From: Deinococcus sp. Leaf326
Lineage (GTDB): Bacteria; Deinococcota; Deinococci; Deinococcales; Deinococcaceae
DNA: 64,000 bases
Reading direction: 5' to 3'
Assembly: GCF_001424185.1 (NCBI RefSeq)
Contig: NZ_LMOM01000065.1
Location: 276,618 to 340,617 of the forward strand
Position 1 is the stretch's first letter, and every line of letters starts with the position of its first letter. Below, piece by piece: positions 1 to 11,876 of the stretch. The translations under genes were made by a program, and so were the position numbers. Under the pieces are notes generated by a model. The model was not told where the DNA came from. It saw nothing but the letters and a program-made list of their open reading frames with translations, and searched no databases.

Positions 1-204
1 CTGATCGTCGTGAAACGGCCGGAGGCATCGAAGGGCTTCATTCTGCTGCCACGCCGCTGGGTGGTTGAGCGTTCGTTCGCTTGGCTCTCCCGATTCAGAC
101 GCCTCGGACGAGACCTCGAACGGCTGCCGTCAACGCTGGTCGGGTTTCATTTTCTGGCTGCCTGTGTTCTGCTCTGTCACAATCTCAAGCCCCTTTTTGC
201 ATAA
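1..204 (+). mobile_element. IS5-family transposase, C-terminal fragment
   Basis: The frame is open from the first base, so the gene begins outside the window. The visible 68 or so residues contain [23 protein letters not shown] followed by a hydrophobic tail. The ERSFAWL...RRL segment is the usual C-terminal signature of IS5 (IS427/ISL2-like) DDE transposases and carries the catalytic Glu region. The upstream Asp residues and left end are not visible. Terminal repeats cannot be assigned from one end. About 130 bp of non-coding sequence separates it from the next gene. Confidence 0.85.
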
Positions 205-324
205 GGTTCTTGGCAGCCTCTAGCGTCTCCATTCCAAGGAGGGCACGCCTGACGGTTGGGCGGAGCAGATAGATTTAAAGGAAAGACAGGTCAGACGGCC
301 GATGCGCGCCGCGCCCCCGTCCCC

Positions 325-330
325 TACCCT
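325..330 (+). promoter_or_regulatory. -10-like element TACCCT, leaderless start
   Basis: TACCCT ends 6 nt before the ATG at 337, leaving no room for a Shine-Dalgarno leader. This matches the spacing seen at many other starts here and favours 337 over in-frame upstream codons. Confidence 0.5.
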
Positions 331-336
331 GGGGCC

Positions 337-1335
337 ATGTTGAACGTGCAGGTGCTGGGGCGGCCCGGCCGGGACAATGCGCTGCTGGTCACGGCCGACA
401 GCGGCCAGGGGCAGACGCGGTTGCTGCTCGACTGCGGCGGCCACACGTTGGATACAATGCCCATGACCGAGATCATGGGCATTGACCACCTGCTGTTCTC
501 GCACCTGCACATGGACCACGTGGCGGGCTTCGACGACTTCTTCCGGGTCAACTTCGAGCGTGCCGGGCGGGGGAACCACATCTGGGGACCGCCGGGCACG
601 GCGCGCATCGTCGCCCACCGCTTCCGGGGTTACTGGTGGAACCACGCGCCCGGGATGCTCGGCTCCTGGCTGGTCCACGAGGTCTGGCCCGACCGAGTGC
701 AGAGCTGGCGGTTCGAGGCGCACGAGGCCTTCGAGGTCGCCCATCCCGCCGGAGACCAGCCGCGCGGCGCCGCCCTCCTGACGACCCCGCAGGTCAGGGT
801 GGAGGCGCTCGCACTGCGCCACCAGGGCACCAGCCTGGGCTACGTGCTGCGCGAGCCCGAGCGGGTGACGGTCGACCCGGCGGTCCTGGCCGCGCTGGGC
901 CTGCGCGGCGGGCCGTGGCTGGCGCAGCTCAAGGCGGGGGCGACGGGCACGCTCGACGTGAACGGCACGCCGCGTGACGCCGCCGGGCTGCGCGAGCGGC
1001 TGCTGCGCACCGAGGCGGGCCAGAGCGCGGCCTACCTCACCGACTTCCTGCTTGACGAGGCCGAACACGACCGGCTCGCGGCGCGGCTGGCCGGAATAGA
1101 GACGCTGTACGTCGAGGCCCAGTACGCCCCAGCCGACGCCGAGCTGGCGGCCCGCAACCACCACACCACCTCGGAGCAGGGCGCGCGGCTGGCGCGGGCG
1201 GCCGGGGCGCGTGAACTGGTGCTGCTGCACGTCTCGCGGCGCTACCGGCCCGCCGAGTGGGCGGGGATGCTGGAGGCGGCGCAGGCCATCTTCCCGGCAG
1301 CCCGCTTTGCTCCCGGCTGGGAGCCGCTACGCTAA
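337..1335 (+). CDS. MBL-fold metallo-hydrolase (ribonuclease Z-like)
   Basis: Predicted 332-residue metallo-beta-lactamase-fold hydrolase. The motif FSHLHMDHVAGFDDFF supplies the HxHxDH zinc-binding core about 50 residues in, and ELVLLHVSRRY near the C-terminus resembles the late RNase Z-like histidine motif. The frame is open further upstream (from 256), but the ATG at 337 is preferred because the protein then starts with an MBL strand (MLNVQVLG) and a TACCCT -10-like box lies 6 nt upstream, as in leaderless Deinococcus genes. It stops 4 nt before the next ATG, suggesting a transcription unit with the PHP gene, although that gene also has its own -10-like box. The substrate is unknown; a tRNA 3-prime processing role is not supported beyond the fold. 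Confidence 0.85.
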   Translation: MLNVQVLGRPGRDNALLVTADSGQGQTRLLLDCGGHTLDTMPMTEIMGIDHLLFSHLHMDHVAGFDDFFRVNFERAGRGNHIWGPPGTARIVAHRFRGYWWNHAPGMLGSWLVHEVWPDRVQSWRFEAHEAFEVAHPAGDQPRGAALLTTPQVRVEALALRHQGTSLGYVLREPERVTVDPAVLAALGLRGGPWLAQLKAGATGTLDVNGTPRDAAGLRERLLRTEAGQSAAYLTDFLLDEAEHDRLAARLAGIETLYVEAQYAPADAELAARNHHTTSEQGARLARAAGARELVLLHVSRRYRPAEWAGMLEAAQAIFPAARFAPGWEPLR

Positions 1336-1339
1336 AGGC

Positions 1340-2114
<775 letters not shown>

Positions 2115-2122
<8 letters not shown>

Positions 2123-3845
2123 GTCCACTGGAGCAGCCCAGGGCCTGACCCGCAAGCACCTCGTCTCGGCCATGAAGACCACCGCCGACCTGCTTGACCT
2201 GCTGGGCGAGGAACCTTTCCGCGCGCAGGCCTACCGCTCGGCGGCGCGCAGTCTGGAGGGCACCGAGGCCGAAATCGGGGAGCTGCTGGCCGGCGGCTTT
2301 GGGGGCATCCCCAAGGTGGGGCGCGGCATCGCCGCCGAGCTGAGCGCCTATGCCCAGGAAGGCGTGTTCGGGCCGCTGGAGGACGCCGTCTCGCTGGTGC
2401 CTCCCGGCGTTCTGAGCCTGTTCCGGGTGCGCGGGCTGGGGCCCAAGAAGATCCGGGCGCTGTGGAACGCGGGGATCGGCTCGCTGGAGGAACTGCGTGA
2501 GGCCTGCCGCAGCGGCGGGGTCGCGGCCCTGGGGGGGTTCGGGGCCAAGAGTGCGGCGACGATTCTGGAGGCGGTCGAGTTCGCGCTCGCCTCGCAGGAA
2601 CACCAGCACCTCTCGACCGGTCTGGACGTGTCGCTGGGCCTGCTGGACCTCCTGGCGGGCCTGGAGCCGCGCGTGGCCGGCGACGCCCGGCGGGGTCTGG
2701 AGACCGTGCGCGCCGCCCGCGTGACCGTGACCGGCAGCCCGGAGGAGGTCACGGCGCGCCTGGGGGGCCGGGTCGAGGGCCTCGCGCCGGTGGAGGGCAA
2801 ACCGGTGCTCGCGGGCCGGGTCAACGGCGTGCCGGTCGAGATCGCGTATGCCCCCGCCCCGGCGCGCGGCGCCCTGGACCTGATGATGGGCGGGGCCGCC
2901 GGTTACCGGGACGAGCTGCGTGACCACGCCCGGAGCCGGGGTCTGTCGCTCAGCGGGCGGGGGCTGCGGCGCGGCGACACGCCCCTCCCCACCCCCACGG
3001 AGGCCGACGTCTGGCGCGAACTGGGGCTGCCCGCGCGCCCCGCCGAGTACCGCGAGCCGGAACACGACGCCGTGTGGACCAGCCTTCCCGACCCGGCCGA
3101 ACTCGTGACGGTGCGCGACCTGCGCGGCCTGCTGCACACCCACACCCGCTGGTCGGACGGCGCGGCGACCATCGCCGAGATGGCCGAGGAAACCGTGCGC
3201 CTGGGCCACGAGTACCTGGGCACGGGCGACCACTCGCGGGCGGCCGCCTACGCGAACGGCCTGAGCATCGAGCGCCTGCTGGAGCAACTGCGCGAGGTCC
3301 GCGAACTTCAGGCGGCGGGCGTGCCCCTGGTCGCCGGGGCCGAGGTGGACATCCTGGACGACGGCTCACTCGACTATCCCGACGAGGTGCTCTCTCAGCT
3401 CGATTACGTAGTGGCCAGCGTCCACAGTCACTTCACCCTTTCTCCCGAGCGCCAGACCGAGCGCCTCGTGCGCGCCGCGTCGCACCCGCTGGTGACCATC
3501 CTGGGACACCCCACGGGCCGGCTGCTGCTGCGCCGCCCGAGCTATGCCTTTGACCTCGGCGCCGTGCTGGCTGCCTGCGAGGCGCGCGGCACGGTGGTCG
3601 AGATCAACGCCAACGCCTACCGGCTTGACCTCGACTGGCGCGTGGCCCTGGCGTGGCGTGAGCGCCTGACCTTCGCCGTCAACACCGACGCTCACGTGCC
3701 CTCGGGGCTCGCGGACGCCCGCTTCGGGGTGGCGGTGGCGCGCAAGGCCGGCCTCACCCCAGCGGGGGTAGTCAACACCCTGTCCAGGGACGCCTTTCTG
3801 GCGTTCGTGGCGCGCCAGCGGGCCGCCAGGATGGGCACGGCATGA
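2115..3845 (+). CDS. polX: Family X DNA polymerase with C-terminal PHP domain (PolX)
   Basis: 576 residues. The N-terminus (about 10-160) holds the Pol beta-like 8-kDa region with helix-hairpin-helix segments GIPKVGRGIAAEL and RVRGLGPKKIRALW. A palm-like region (about 165-315) is followed by a complete PHP domain (338-576) with HTHTRWSDG, GTGDHS, GAEVDIL, VASVHSHF, ILGHPTG, EINAN and NTDAHV. In D. radiodurans PolX aids double-strand break repair and has structure-modulated 3-prime to 5-prime exonuclease activity. Where other PolX proteins have GSxRRG..TVGDxD, this one reads GDARRGLETVRAAR, so both catalytic Asp are Ala200 and Arg202; the third Asp is Glu242. This fits the reported non-standard active site of the D. 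radiodurans protein. GTG start, overlapping the upstream gene. Confidence 0.93.
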
Positions 3846-3979
3846 AGATGACTTGAAGTCCGGTCACCGCAAGCCGCCTGTAAGATTTTCCACTTTAGAG
3901 TGCATCCGGCTGCTGCTCCTCAATTGTGGGCAGCGGACTTCTCCTCCCGGCCGCGCCGGGACAAGGACGGACCGCCTCA

Positions 3980-6193
3980 ATGATCCCCGATCTGGACGCG
4001 CTGCTGCACCGCCACGGCCTGAGCGCGGCCGTTCCCCCTGGTCCTGGAACCTGGGCGGCCTTTTTGGGGCAACTTGCGGGACAGCTGCGGTCCGGGGGGC
4101 ATCCTTCGCCGGCGGTCAGCGCGCAGCCGGCGAGTCTCGTCCTCGACCCTGCAGGGCAGATCATGTCGCTGTGCCCGTCGAGCACGGCGCTGCTGGGGCC
4201 GGCGGCTCTGGGCACTCCGCTGGAGTCGCACCTGAGCGTCTCGCTGGAGGGTCTGCGGCTGCGCGGCGTACTGGAGCGGGTGCGCGGGGGCGAGACGCTG
4301 CGGACGGCCCTCGGGCTGCGGGGCCGGGACGGAGAGACCGTGCCCTGGACCGGCACCCTGAGCCCGATGGGGGGCCACCTGGACAGGCACCTGCTTCTGA
4401 GCGGCGAACTCGGCGGTCTGCCGGGGGCCGAGCTGCTCGCGCCCCAGGCCTTCTACGAAGAACTCCTGTGCGCCCTGCCCGCACCGGTCGCCGTGCTCGA
4501 CGCCCAGCACCGCTATGTGTTCTGCAATCCGGCCGCCATCGCGTCGCCGGAGGTGCGCCGCTGGATCATCGGGCGCACCGACGCCGAGTACGTGCAGCAC
4601 CGCCAGTTCGCGCCCGAGCTGGCCCAGGCCCGCGAGTACCACTACCTCCAGGCCCGCCAGACCCGCGACACGGTCTTCTGGGAGGAGAGTTTCGGCACGC
4701 CGACGCGCACAGTGCAGCTGCGCTCCATGACCCCGATGTTCCGAGAGGACGGCGAACTCGCGCTGTGTATCGGGCACGGCATGGACATCACCGAGCTGCG
4801 TCGTACCCAGGACGCCCTGCGCCAGCTCAACAACGAGCTCGAAGACCGGGTGCAGTCCCGAACCGCCCAGCTGAGGACCGTGACCCGCCAGCTGCGCCAC
4901 GAGGCTTCGCATGACGCCCTGACCGGCCTGCCCAACCGTACCCTGTTCAGCGAGCGCCTGGACATGGCGCTGGCGCGGTCACGCGGTCCCGGCGCCGAGG
5001 AATATGCCGTGCTGTTTCTCGACACCGACCGCTTCAAGGGGGTCAACGACACACTGGGACACCCGGCCGGCGACGCCCTGCTGCGCGAACTCTCGGCGCG
5101 GCTGCTCGCGGTGCTGCGGCCCGGCGACACCCTGGCGCGCCTGGGCGGCGACGAGTTCGCGGTGCTGCTCACTCCGCTGGACTCGCCCGAGGAGGCCACC
5201 GACGTCGCCCGGCGCATGCAGGACGCGCTGCGCCCCCCCATGCAGCTTCACGGGCTGGACATCGCGCTGTCGGTGAGCATCGGGGTGGTACTGGCGCACC
5301 CGGAGCACACCAGCTCGGCCGACATCCTGCGGGACGCCGACATCGCCATGTACCGCGCCAAGCACAGCGGCGGCGCGGGCCACCAGGTGTTCACGCCGCA
5401 GATGCGCGAGCACACCATGCGCCTGGGGCGACTGGAAAACGAACTCAAGCACGGCCTGGGCCGGGGCGAACTGCGGGTGGTGTACCAGCCGATCATGACG
5501 CTGGAGGGCGGCCGGGTGGCAGGGTTCGAGGCGCTGCTGCGCTGGCAGCACCCCGAACACGGCCTGCTGGAGCCGGGGGCTTTTCTGGACGTGGCCGAGG
5601 AATGCGGCCTGATGCTCGACATCGACCGCTGGGTGCTGCGCGAGGCCTGCAAGCAGCTGCGGCAGTGGCAGCACGAGAGCCCCCACTTTCCTCCCCTGAC
5701 ACTGAACGTGAACTTCTCGGCGCGGCACTTCGCGGCGCCCGGCGTCTATGAGCAGGTCCGCAGCGTGCTGGCCGATACGGGCTTTCCGCCCGAACGCCTG
5801 AACCTGGAAATCACCGAGGGCGCGCTGCTAGCCCGCCCCGAGGCCATCGGGCAGACCCTGGAAAAACTGCGCGCCCTGGGGGTGCGGCTGCACCTCGACG
5901 ACTTCGGCACCGGCTACTCGTCGCTGAGCTACCTGCATTCCTACCCGCTCGATACCCTCAAGATCGACCGGTCCTTCGTGCAGGGAATGCTGACGAGCGC
6001 CAGCAGCGCCGAACTCGTGCGGACCATCATCGCCATGGCCAAGAACATGAATATGCGCGTGGTGGCCGAGGGCATCGAGGAAGTGCGCCACCTCGACGCC
6101 CTGCGCGAACTGGGCTGCGACTACGGGCAGGGTTACCTGTTCGCCCGGCCCCTGAGCGTGAACGACGCCCGCAGTTTCGCGCGCGACAACTAG
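3980..6193 (+). CDS. PAS-GGDEF-EAL cyclic-di-GMP signalling protein
   Basis: 737 residues from the ATG at 3980. An N-terminal unassigned region (1-150) is followed by a PAS-like sensor (about 155-285, containing APVAVLDAQHRYVFCNPAA), a short coiled linker, a GGDEF domain with intact RLGGDEFAVLL (about residue 390) and an EAL domain with GFEALLRWQHPEHG (about 515) and DDFGTGYSSLSYL. Both catalytic signatures are intact, so it could make and degrade c-di-GMP, with net output probably set by the PAS ligand. No transmembrane helix is evident, so it is probably cytoplasmic. An alternative GTG start at 3926 would add 18 unconvincing residues. It follows polX by 134 bp. Confidence 0.92.
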   Translation: MIPDLDALLHRHGLSAAVPPGPGTWAAFLGQLAGQLRSGGHPSPAVSAQPASLVLDPAGQIMSLCPSSTALLGPAALGTPLESHLSVSLEGLRLRGVLERVRGGETLRTALGLRGRDGETVPWTGTLSPMGGHLDRHLLLSGELGGLPGAELLAPQAFYEELLCALPAPVAVLDAQHRYVFCNPAAIASPEVRRWIIGRTDAEYVQHRQFAPELAQAREYHYLQARQTRDTVFWEESFGTPTRTVQLRSMTPMFREDGELALCIGHGMDITELRRTQDALRQLNNELEDRVQSRTAQLRTVTRQLRHEASHDALTGLPNRTLFSERLDMALARSRGPGAEEYAVLFLDTDRFKGVNDTLGHPAGDALLRELSARLLAVLRPGDTLARLGGDEFAVLLTPLDSPEEATDVARRMQDALRPPMQLHGLDIALSVSIGVVLAHPEHTSSADILRDADIAMYRAKHSGGAGHQVFTPQMREHTMRLGRLENELKHGLGRGELRVVYQPIMTLEGGRVAGFEALLRWQHPEHGLLEPGAFLDVAEECGLMLDIDRWVLREACKQLRQWQHESPHFPPLTLNVNFSARHFAAPGVYEQVRSVLADTGFPPERLNLEITEGALLARPEAIGQTLEKLRALGVRLHLDDFGTGYSSLSYLHSYPLDTLKIDRSFVQGMLTSASSAELVRTIIAMAKNMNMRVVAEGIEEVRHLDALRELGCDYGQGYLFARPLSVNDARSFARDN

Positions 6194-6207
6194 GGCGGCC
6201 TGGGCTT

Positions 6208-6783
6208 TCAGGGCCTCCCTTCCACCGGTGTTCCCGTGCGCAGATCCAGCGACCGGACCCGGCCCATCACGTCCAGCGTCACGGTCTGTTCGTGCACCGT
6301 ATAGGTCCACGGCGGCTCGACAAACACGCTCCATACCTTGTGGCCCGCCGTGGTCCAGGCAGCCAGTTCCAGTTCGGCCAGCATCAGGATCACGTCGCCG
6401 TGCCGGGCAAAAGCCCAGAACCCGAACTCGGCCCGGTCCTCCCAGAGCAGCTCCGGAACCCGGATGTCGTAGGCCAGCACCCGCTCGCCTGCGCCGATGA
6501 GCAACACACCCGTCTCGGGGACCAGCAGGACACCGAGCGGAAACCCAGGCCCGCTCGGCTCATGGTGCTGGGCCACGACCAGATCACGGCCCTGGGGGGT
6601 GCTCAGGACTACCACGCTGACTGGCCCCGGCTCGCGGCTCTGCACGTCATACTCCCCGAACAGCGCAGCGTGTTCGCGCAGGGCGGTCCAGTCCGCCGGC
6701 ACCCCGTCTTCGAAGATGCGGAGGTGATATTCCCCTATCTGAACTTCGACCACGCCTGTCTCCTCATCTGCCGCCCTGCCCAT
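6208..6783 (-). CDS. Hypothetical protein, beta-rich
   Basis: 191 residues, converging on the GGDEF-EAL gene with 14 bp between stops. The sequence is acidic, rich in short hydrophobic strands and Trp (VLLVPETGVLLIGAGERVLAY, WTTAGHKVWSVFVEPPW, LDLRTG), reminiscent of beta-propeller blades or the stand-alone regulatory or immunity-like propeller proteins common in Deinococcus. No catalytic motif or signal peptide is seen. The start is uncertain: the first ATG gives MGRAADEE, and an internal GTG (at 6750) directly before EVQIGEYHL is also plausible. Function unknown. Confidence 0.65.
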   Translation of the reverse strand: MGRAADEETGVVEVQIGEYHLRIFEDGVPADWTALREHAALFGEYDVQSREPGPVSVVVLSTPQGRDLVVAQHHEPSGPGFPLGVLLVPETGVLLIGAGERVLAYDIRVPELLWEDRAEFGFWAFARHGDVILMLAELELAAWTTAGHKVWSVFVEPPWTYTVHEQTVTLDVMGRVRSLDLRTGTPVEGRP

Positions 6784-6886
6784 CGCCGTCCCAGCTTGAC
6801 TTCCCCAGAACGCGCACCCATAGTGACACCACTCTTTACATAACTTTCAGACTCGGGCCGGTACGCGGCCTACTGGGGAGGCACAG

Positions 6887-8047
<1,161 letters not shown>

Positions 8048-8190
8048 GACCGCCTCCGGGTAAATCGTTGACGCCGTGACTCCGTCCGGGCGAAGCGGGT
8101 TCCGGACGTGGTGTGGGCAGATCAGCGCTGTCCAGGCCAGTCAACGAAACAGACGGAATCCGTAGAAGGCCCCCTCCCGGCCCTGGTCCA

Positions 8191-8223
8191 CGCCGTCAGC
8201 TTCCCGGTCCCCGGCTGACGGCG
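8191..8223 (+). other. Intercistronic hairpin between livK and livH
   Basis: CGCCGTCAGC at 8191-8200 pairs perfectly with GCTGACGGCG at 8214-8223 around a 13-nt loop. No T-tract follows, so it looks like an mRNA-stabilising or partial attenuation stem rather than a full terminator. Confidence 0.6.
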
Positions 8224-8254
8224 TGACGCATTGCCGCACGCGAAAGGACACCGC

Positions 8255-9229
8255 ATGGATTTCGGCGCATTCATTCAGAACCTTCTCAACGGGCTGGCCA
8301 TCGGCAGCGTGTACGCCATCTTCGCGCTGGGCTATACCCTCGTCTTCTCGATCCTGGGGATCATCAATTTCGCGCAGGGCGCCGTGTTCACGCTGGGGGC
8401 CTACTTCACCTATACGCTGGTGGTCGGCCAGTTCGGCGGTACCGGACTGCTCGCGGGCCTGACGCTCTTCTCCGGGACCTCGCCCTTCTCGGGCAATCCC
8501 TGGAGTTTCGGGCTGGCGACCCTGATCGGCGCGGTGCTGGCCGGGGTGGTCGCGGTGATCGTCGAGCGCCTTGCCTTCCGGCCCATGCGCTCGCGCGGCG
8601 CCGATCCGCTGCTGGCGCTCGTCAGCAGCCTGGGCGTGTCGCTGGTCATCGTGAACCTCATCCAACTGCTGGTCGGGGCCGAAATCTACACCTTTCCGGC
8701 CGACGCCTACGGGCAGGTGCGCCCGGCCCTGAGTTTCCAGATCGGGGACCGCACGGTGGTCATCCGCACGGTGCAGATCATCATCTTCGCCGTCAGCCTC
8801 GTGATGCTGCTTATCCTGGGGTACGTCATCGGGCGCACCAAGGTGGGCAAGGCGCTGCGGGCCGTCGCGGAAAACCCCGGCACGGCGAGCCTGCTGGGCA
8901 TCTCGGTCGACCGCTTCGTACTGATCACGTTCTTCCTGTCGGGCTTTCTAGGGGGACTGGCGGGCACGCTGGTCGGCACGGCCTTCGGGGTGGCCGGGCC
9001 GTACTTCGGCATCACCTACGGTCTCAAGGGGCTGGCGGTCATCGTGCTGGGCGGTCTCGGCAGCATTCCGGGCGCGGTGTTGGGGGGCCTGGTCATCGGT
9101 CTGGCCGAGGCCTTCGTGCCGGCCGACTACTCGGCGTACAAGGACGCGGTGGCCTTCGCCCTGCTGTTCGTGATCCTGCTCGTGCGGCCCCAGGGCCTGC
9201 TGGGCAAAGCGGCCATTCAGAAGGTATGA
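8255..9229 (+). CDS. livH: Branched-chain amino acid ABC transporter permease LivH
   Basis: 324-residue integral membrane permease. The N-terminus NLLNGLAIGSVYAIFALGYT, then the inner-membrane motif GILGIINFAQG-like stretch (SILGIINFAQGAVFTLGAY), and the ABC-coupling loop GKALRAVAENPGTASLLGIS are typical of LivH. At least seven hydrophobic spans are visible. The ATG at 8255 is chosen over the upstream TTG at 8231 because CGAAAGGA sits at the right distance and the protein begins with the conserved membrane start MDFGAFIQN. It should pair with LivM to form the translocation channel. Confidence 0.93.
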   Translation: MDFGAFIQNLLNGLAIGSVYAIFALGYTLVFSILGIINFAQGAVFTLGAYFTYTLVVGQFGGTGLLAGLTLFSGTSPFSGNPWSFGLATLIGAVLAGVVAVIVERLAFRPMRSRGADPLLALVSSLGVSLVIVNLIQLLVGAEIYTFPADAYGQVRPALSFQIGDRTVVIRTVQIIIFAVSLVMLLILGYVIGRTKVGKALRAVAENPGTASLLGISVDRFVLITFFLSGFLGGLAGTLVGTAFGVAGPYFGITYGLKGLAVIVLGGLGSIPGAVLGGLVIGLAEAFVPADYSAYKDAVAFALLFVILLVRPQGLLGKAAIQKV

Positions 9230-9362
9230 ACGGTCTTGCGTCTGTTCCGCCCACAAACCGGCTCTTCCCCGGTTCATCCATTCCACGTCCGCAGTCCCTT
9301 GCTCTCCCCCTCACTTCGCTCGAATTGAATTCCGTTGTGAACGGTTCAACCGGAGTCTGTCT

Positions 9363-10285
<923 letters not shown>

Positions 10286-10289
<4 letters not shown>

Positions 10290-11068
10290 CCGCTCCCGTT
10301 TCCGCTGCGGCCCCTGTGGTCCTCGAAGCCCGCAACATGACCCGGCGCTTCGGCGGACTGGTCGCGGTGAACGACGTCTCATTCGACGTGCGCGAGGGCG
10401 AGATCTTCGGGCTGATCGGGCCCAACGGCGCCGGCAAGACCACCCTGTTCAACCTCATGACCGGCCTGACCCCCCCCAGCAGCGGCACCCTGAGCTACAA
10501 GGGCACGCGCGTCACCGGTCTCGCGCCGCACCGGGTCGCCGCCCTGGGGCTCAGCCGCACCTTTCAGAACATCCGGCTGTTCCGGGGCCTTTCGGCGCTG
10601 GAAAACGTGAAGATCGCCCAGCACCTGCGCACCCGCGCCGGGCTGTGGCAGGGCGTGTTCGGCGCGGCGCGGGCCGAGGAGGAGGCGGTCAATCGCCGCG
10701 CCTGGGAACTGCTCGACCTCGTGGGCCTGTCGGACCGGGCGGGCGAGAGTGCCGGCAACTTCTCCTACGGCGACCAGCGGCGCCTGGAGATCGCCCGCGC
10801 CCTGGCGACCGAGCCGCGCGTCCTGCTGCTCGACGAACCGGCGGCCGGCATGAACACGGCCGAGAAGGGGCAGCTCACCAGTTTTATCCGCGAGGTGCGG
10901 GACCGCTTCGACCTGACGGTGCTGCTCATCGAACACCACGTGCCGCTGGTCATGGGCCTGTGCGACCGGGTGGCCGTGCTGAATTTCGGACAACTCATCG
11001 CGGTGGGCGACCCGGCAAGCGTGCAGCGCGACCCCCGGGTCATTGAGGCCTATCTGGGAGGCGAATAA
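10286..11068 (+). CDS. livG: Branched-chain amino acid ABC transporter ATPase LivG
   Basis: 260-residue ABC ATPase. Walker A GPNGAGKT, the Q-loop region, the variant signature [15 protein letters not shown] (YGDQ in place of SGGQ, normal for LivG), Walker [12 protein letters not shown] and the switch His in [10 protein letters not shown] are all present. The start is the ATG that overlaps the livM stop. It hydrolyses ATP to drive LivHM transport at the inner face of the membrane, as a heterodimer with LivF, whose gene starts one base after the livG stop. Confidence 0.94.
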
Positions 11069-11069
11069 C

Positions 11070-11792
11070 ATGACGCCCAGGGGACCCCTGCTCGAACTGA
11101 GCAATCTCAGCGTCAACTACGGCGCGATTCAGGCGGTGCGCGGACTGTCGCTGCGGGTCGAGGAAGGCGAGGTCGTCACCCTCATCGGCGCGAACGGCGC
11201 GGGCAAGACGACCACCCTGCGCGCCGTCTCGCGGATGCTGCGGCCAGTCGCGGGCAGCGTGCACTTCGCCGGGCGCGACATCACCCGCATTCCGACCGAC
11301 GAGGCCGTCAAGCTCGGCATCGCCCAGAGTCCGGAGGGCCGGCAGGTCCTGGCGCGCCAGAGCATTCAGGACAACCTGGAACTGGGCGCGTACACCCGCC
11401 GGGACGCGGCCGGGGTGCGCGCGGACATCGCCCGGATGTACGAGCGGTTCCCGCGCCTGGGCGAGCGCCGGGGCCAGCTCGCCGGGACGCTGTCGGGCGG
11501 CGAACAGCAGATGCTCGCCATCGCCCGCGCGCTCATGAGCCGCCCCAAGCTGCTGCTGCTCGACGAGCCGTCGCTGGGGCTGGCACCCATCATCGTGCGC
11601 GAAATCTTCGGAATCATCCGCGAGCTCAACGAGCAGGGCGTGACCATCCTACTCGTCGAGCAGAATGCCCGCCTCGCCATGCAGAGCAGCCACCGGACCT
11701 ACGTGCTCGAAGCCGGTCAGATCACCTTCGACGGCCCCAGCCGGGAACTGGTGAACGACGAGCGGGTCCTGCAGGCCTATCTGGGCGGCTGA
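11070..11792 (+). CDS. livF: Branched-chain amino acid ABC transporter ATPase LivF
   Basis: 240-residue second ATPase of the system. Walker A GANGAGKT, canonical signature LSGGEQQMLAIARAL, Walker B LLLLDEPSLGL and the switch segment ILLVEQNARLA are intact. The SPEGRQVLARQSIQDNLELGAY region identifies LivF rather than LivG. It is the last gene of the operon and is followed 15 bp later by a stem-loop terminator. Confidence 0.94.
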   Translation: MTPRGPLLELSNLSVNYGAIQAVRGLSLRVEEGEVVTLIGANGAGKTTTLRAVSRMLRPVAGSVHFAGRDITRIPTDEAVKLGIAQSPEGRQVLARQSIQDNLELGAYTRRDAAGVRADIARMYERFPRLGERRGQLAGTLSGGEQQMLAIARALMSRPKLLLLDEPSLGLAPIIVREIFGIIRELNEQGVTILLVEQNARLAMQSSHRTYVLEAGQITFDGPSRELVNDERVLQAYLGG

Positions 11793-11807
11793 AGCCCGGC
11801 CCTTGAT

Positions 11808-11839
11808 GAAGGCGGTCTCAAGCAGGCCGCCTTCTTTTT
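11808..11839 (+). terminator. Rho-independent terminator of the liv operon
   Basis: GAAGGCGG at 11808-11815 pairs with CCGCCTTC at 11827-11834, followed by TTTTT. It directly follows livF. Confidence 0.85.
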
Positions 11840-11876
11840 GCAGAAAGGCCCGAGTTCTGCCCGGTTAAGGTGGAGC

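Noticed and set aside
6820..6850. TGACAC/TACATA pair before livK as a promoter
   Set aside because: Spacing and -10 are poor; a real promoter is likely nearby but cannot be placed.
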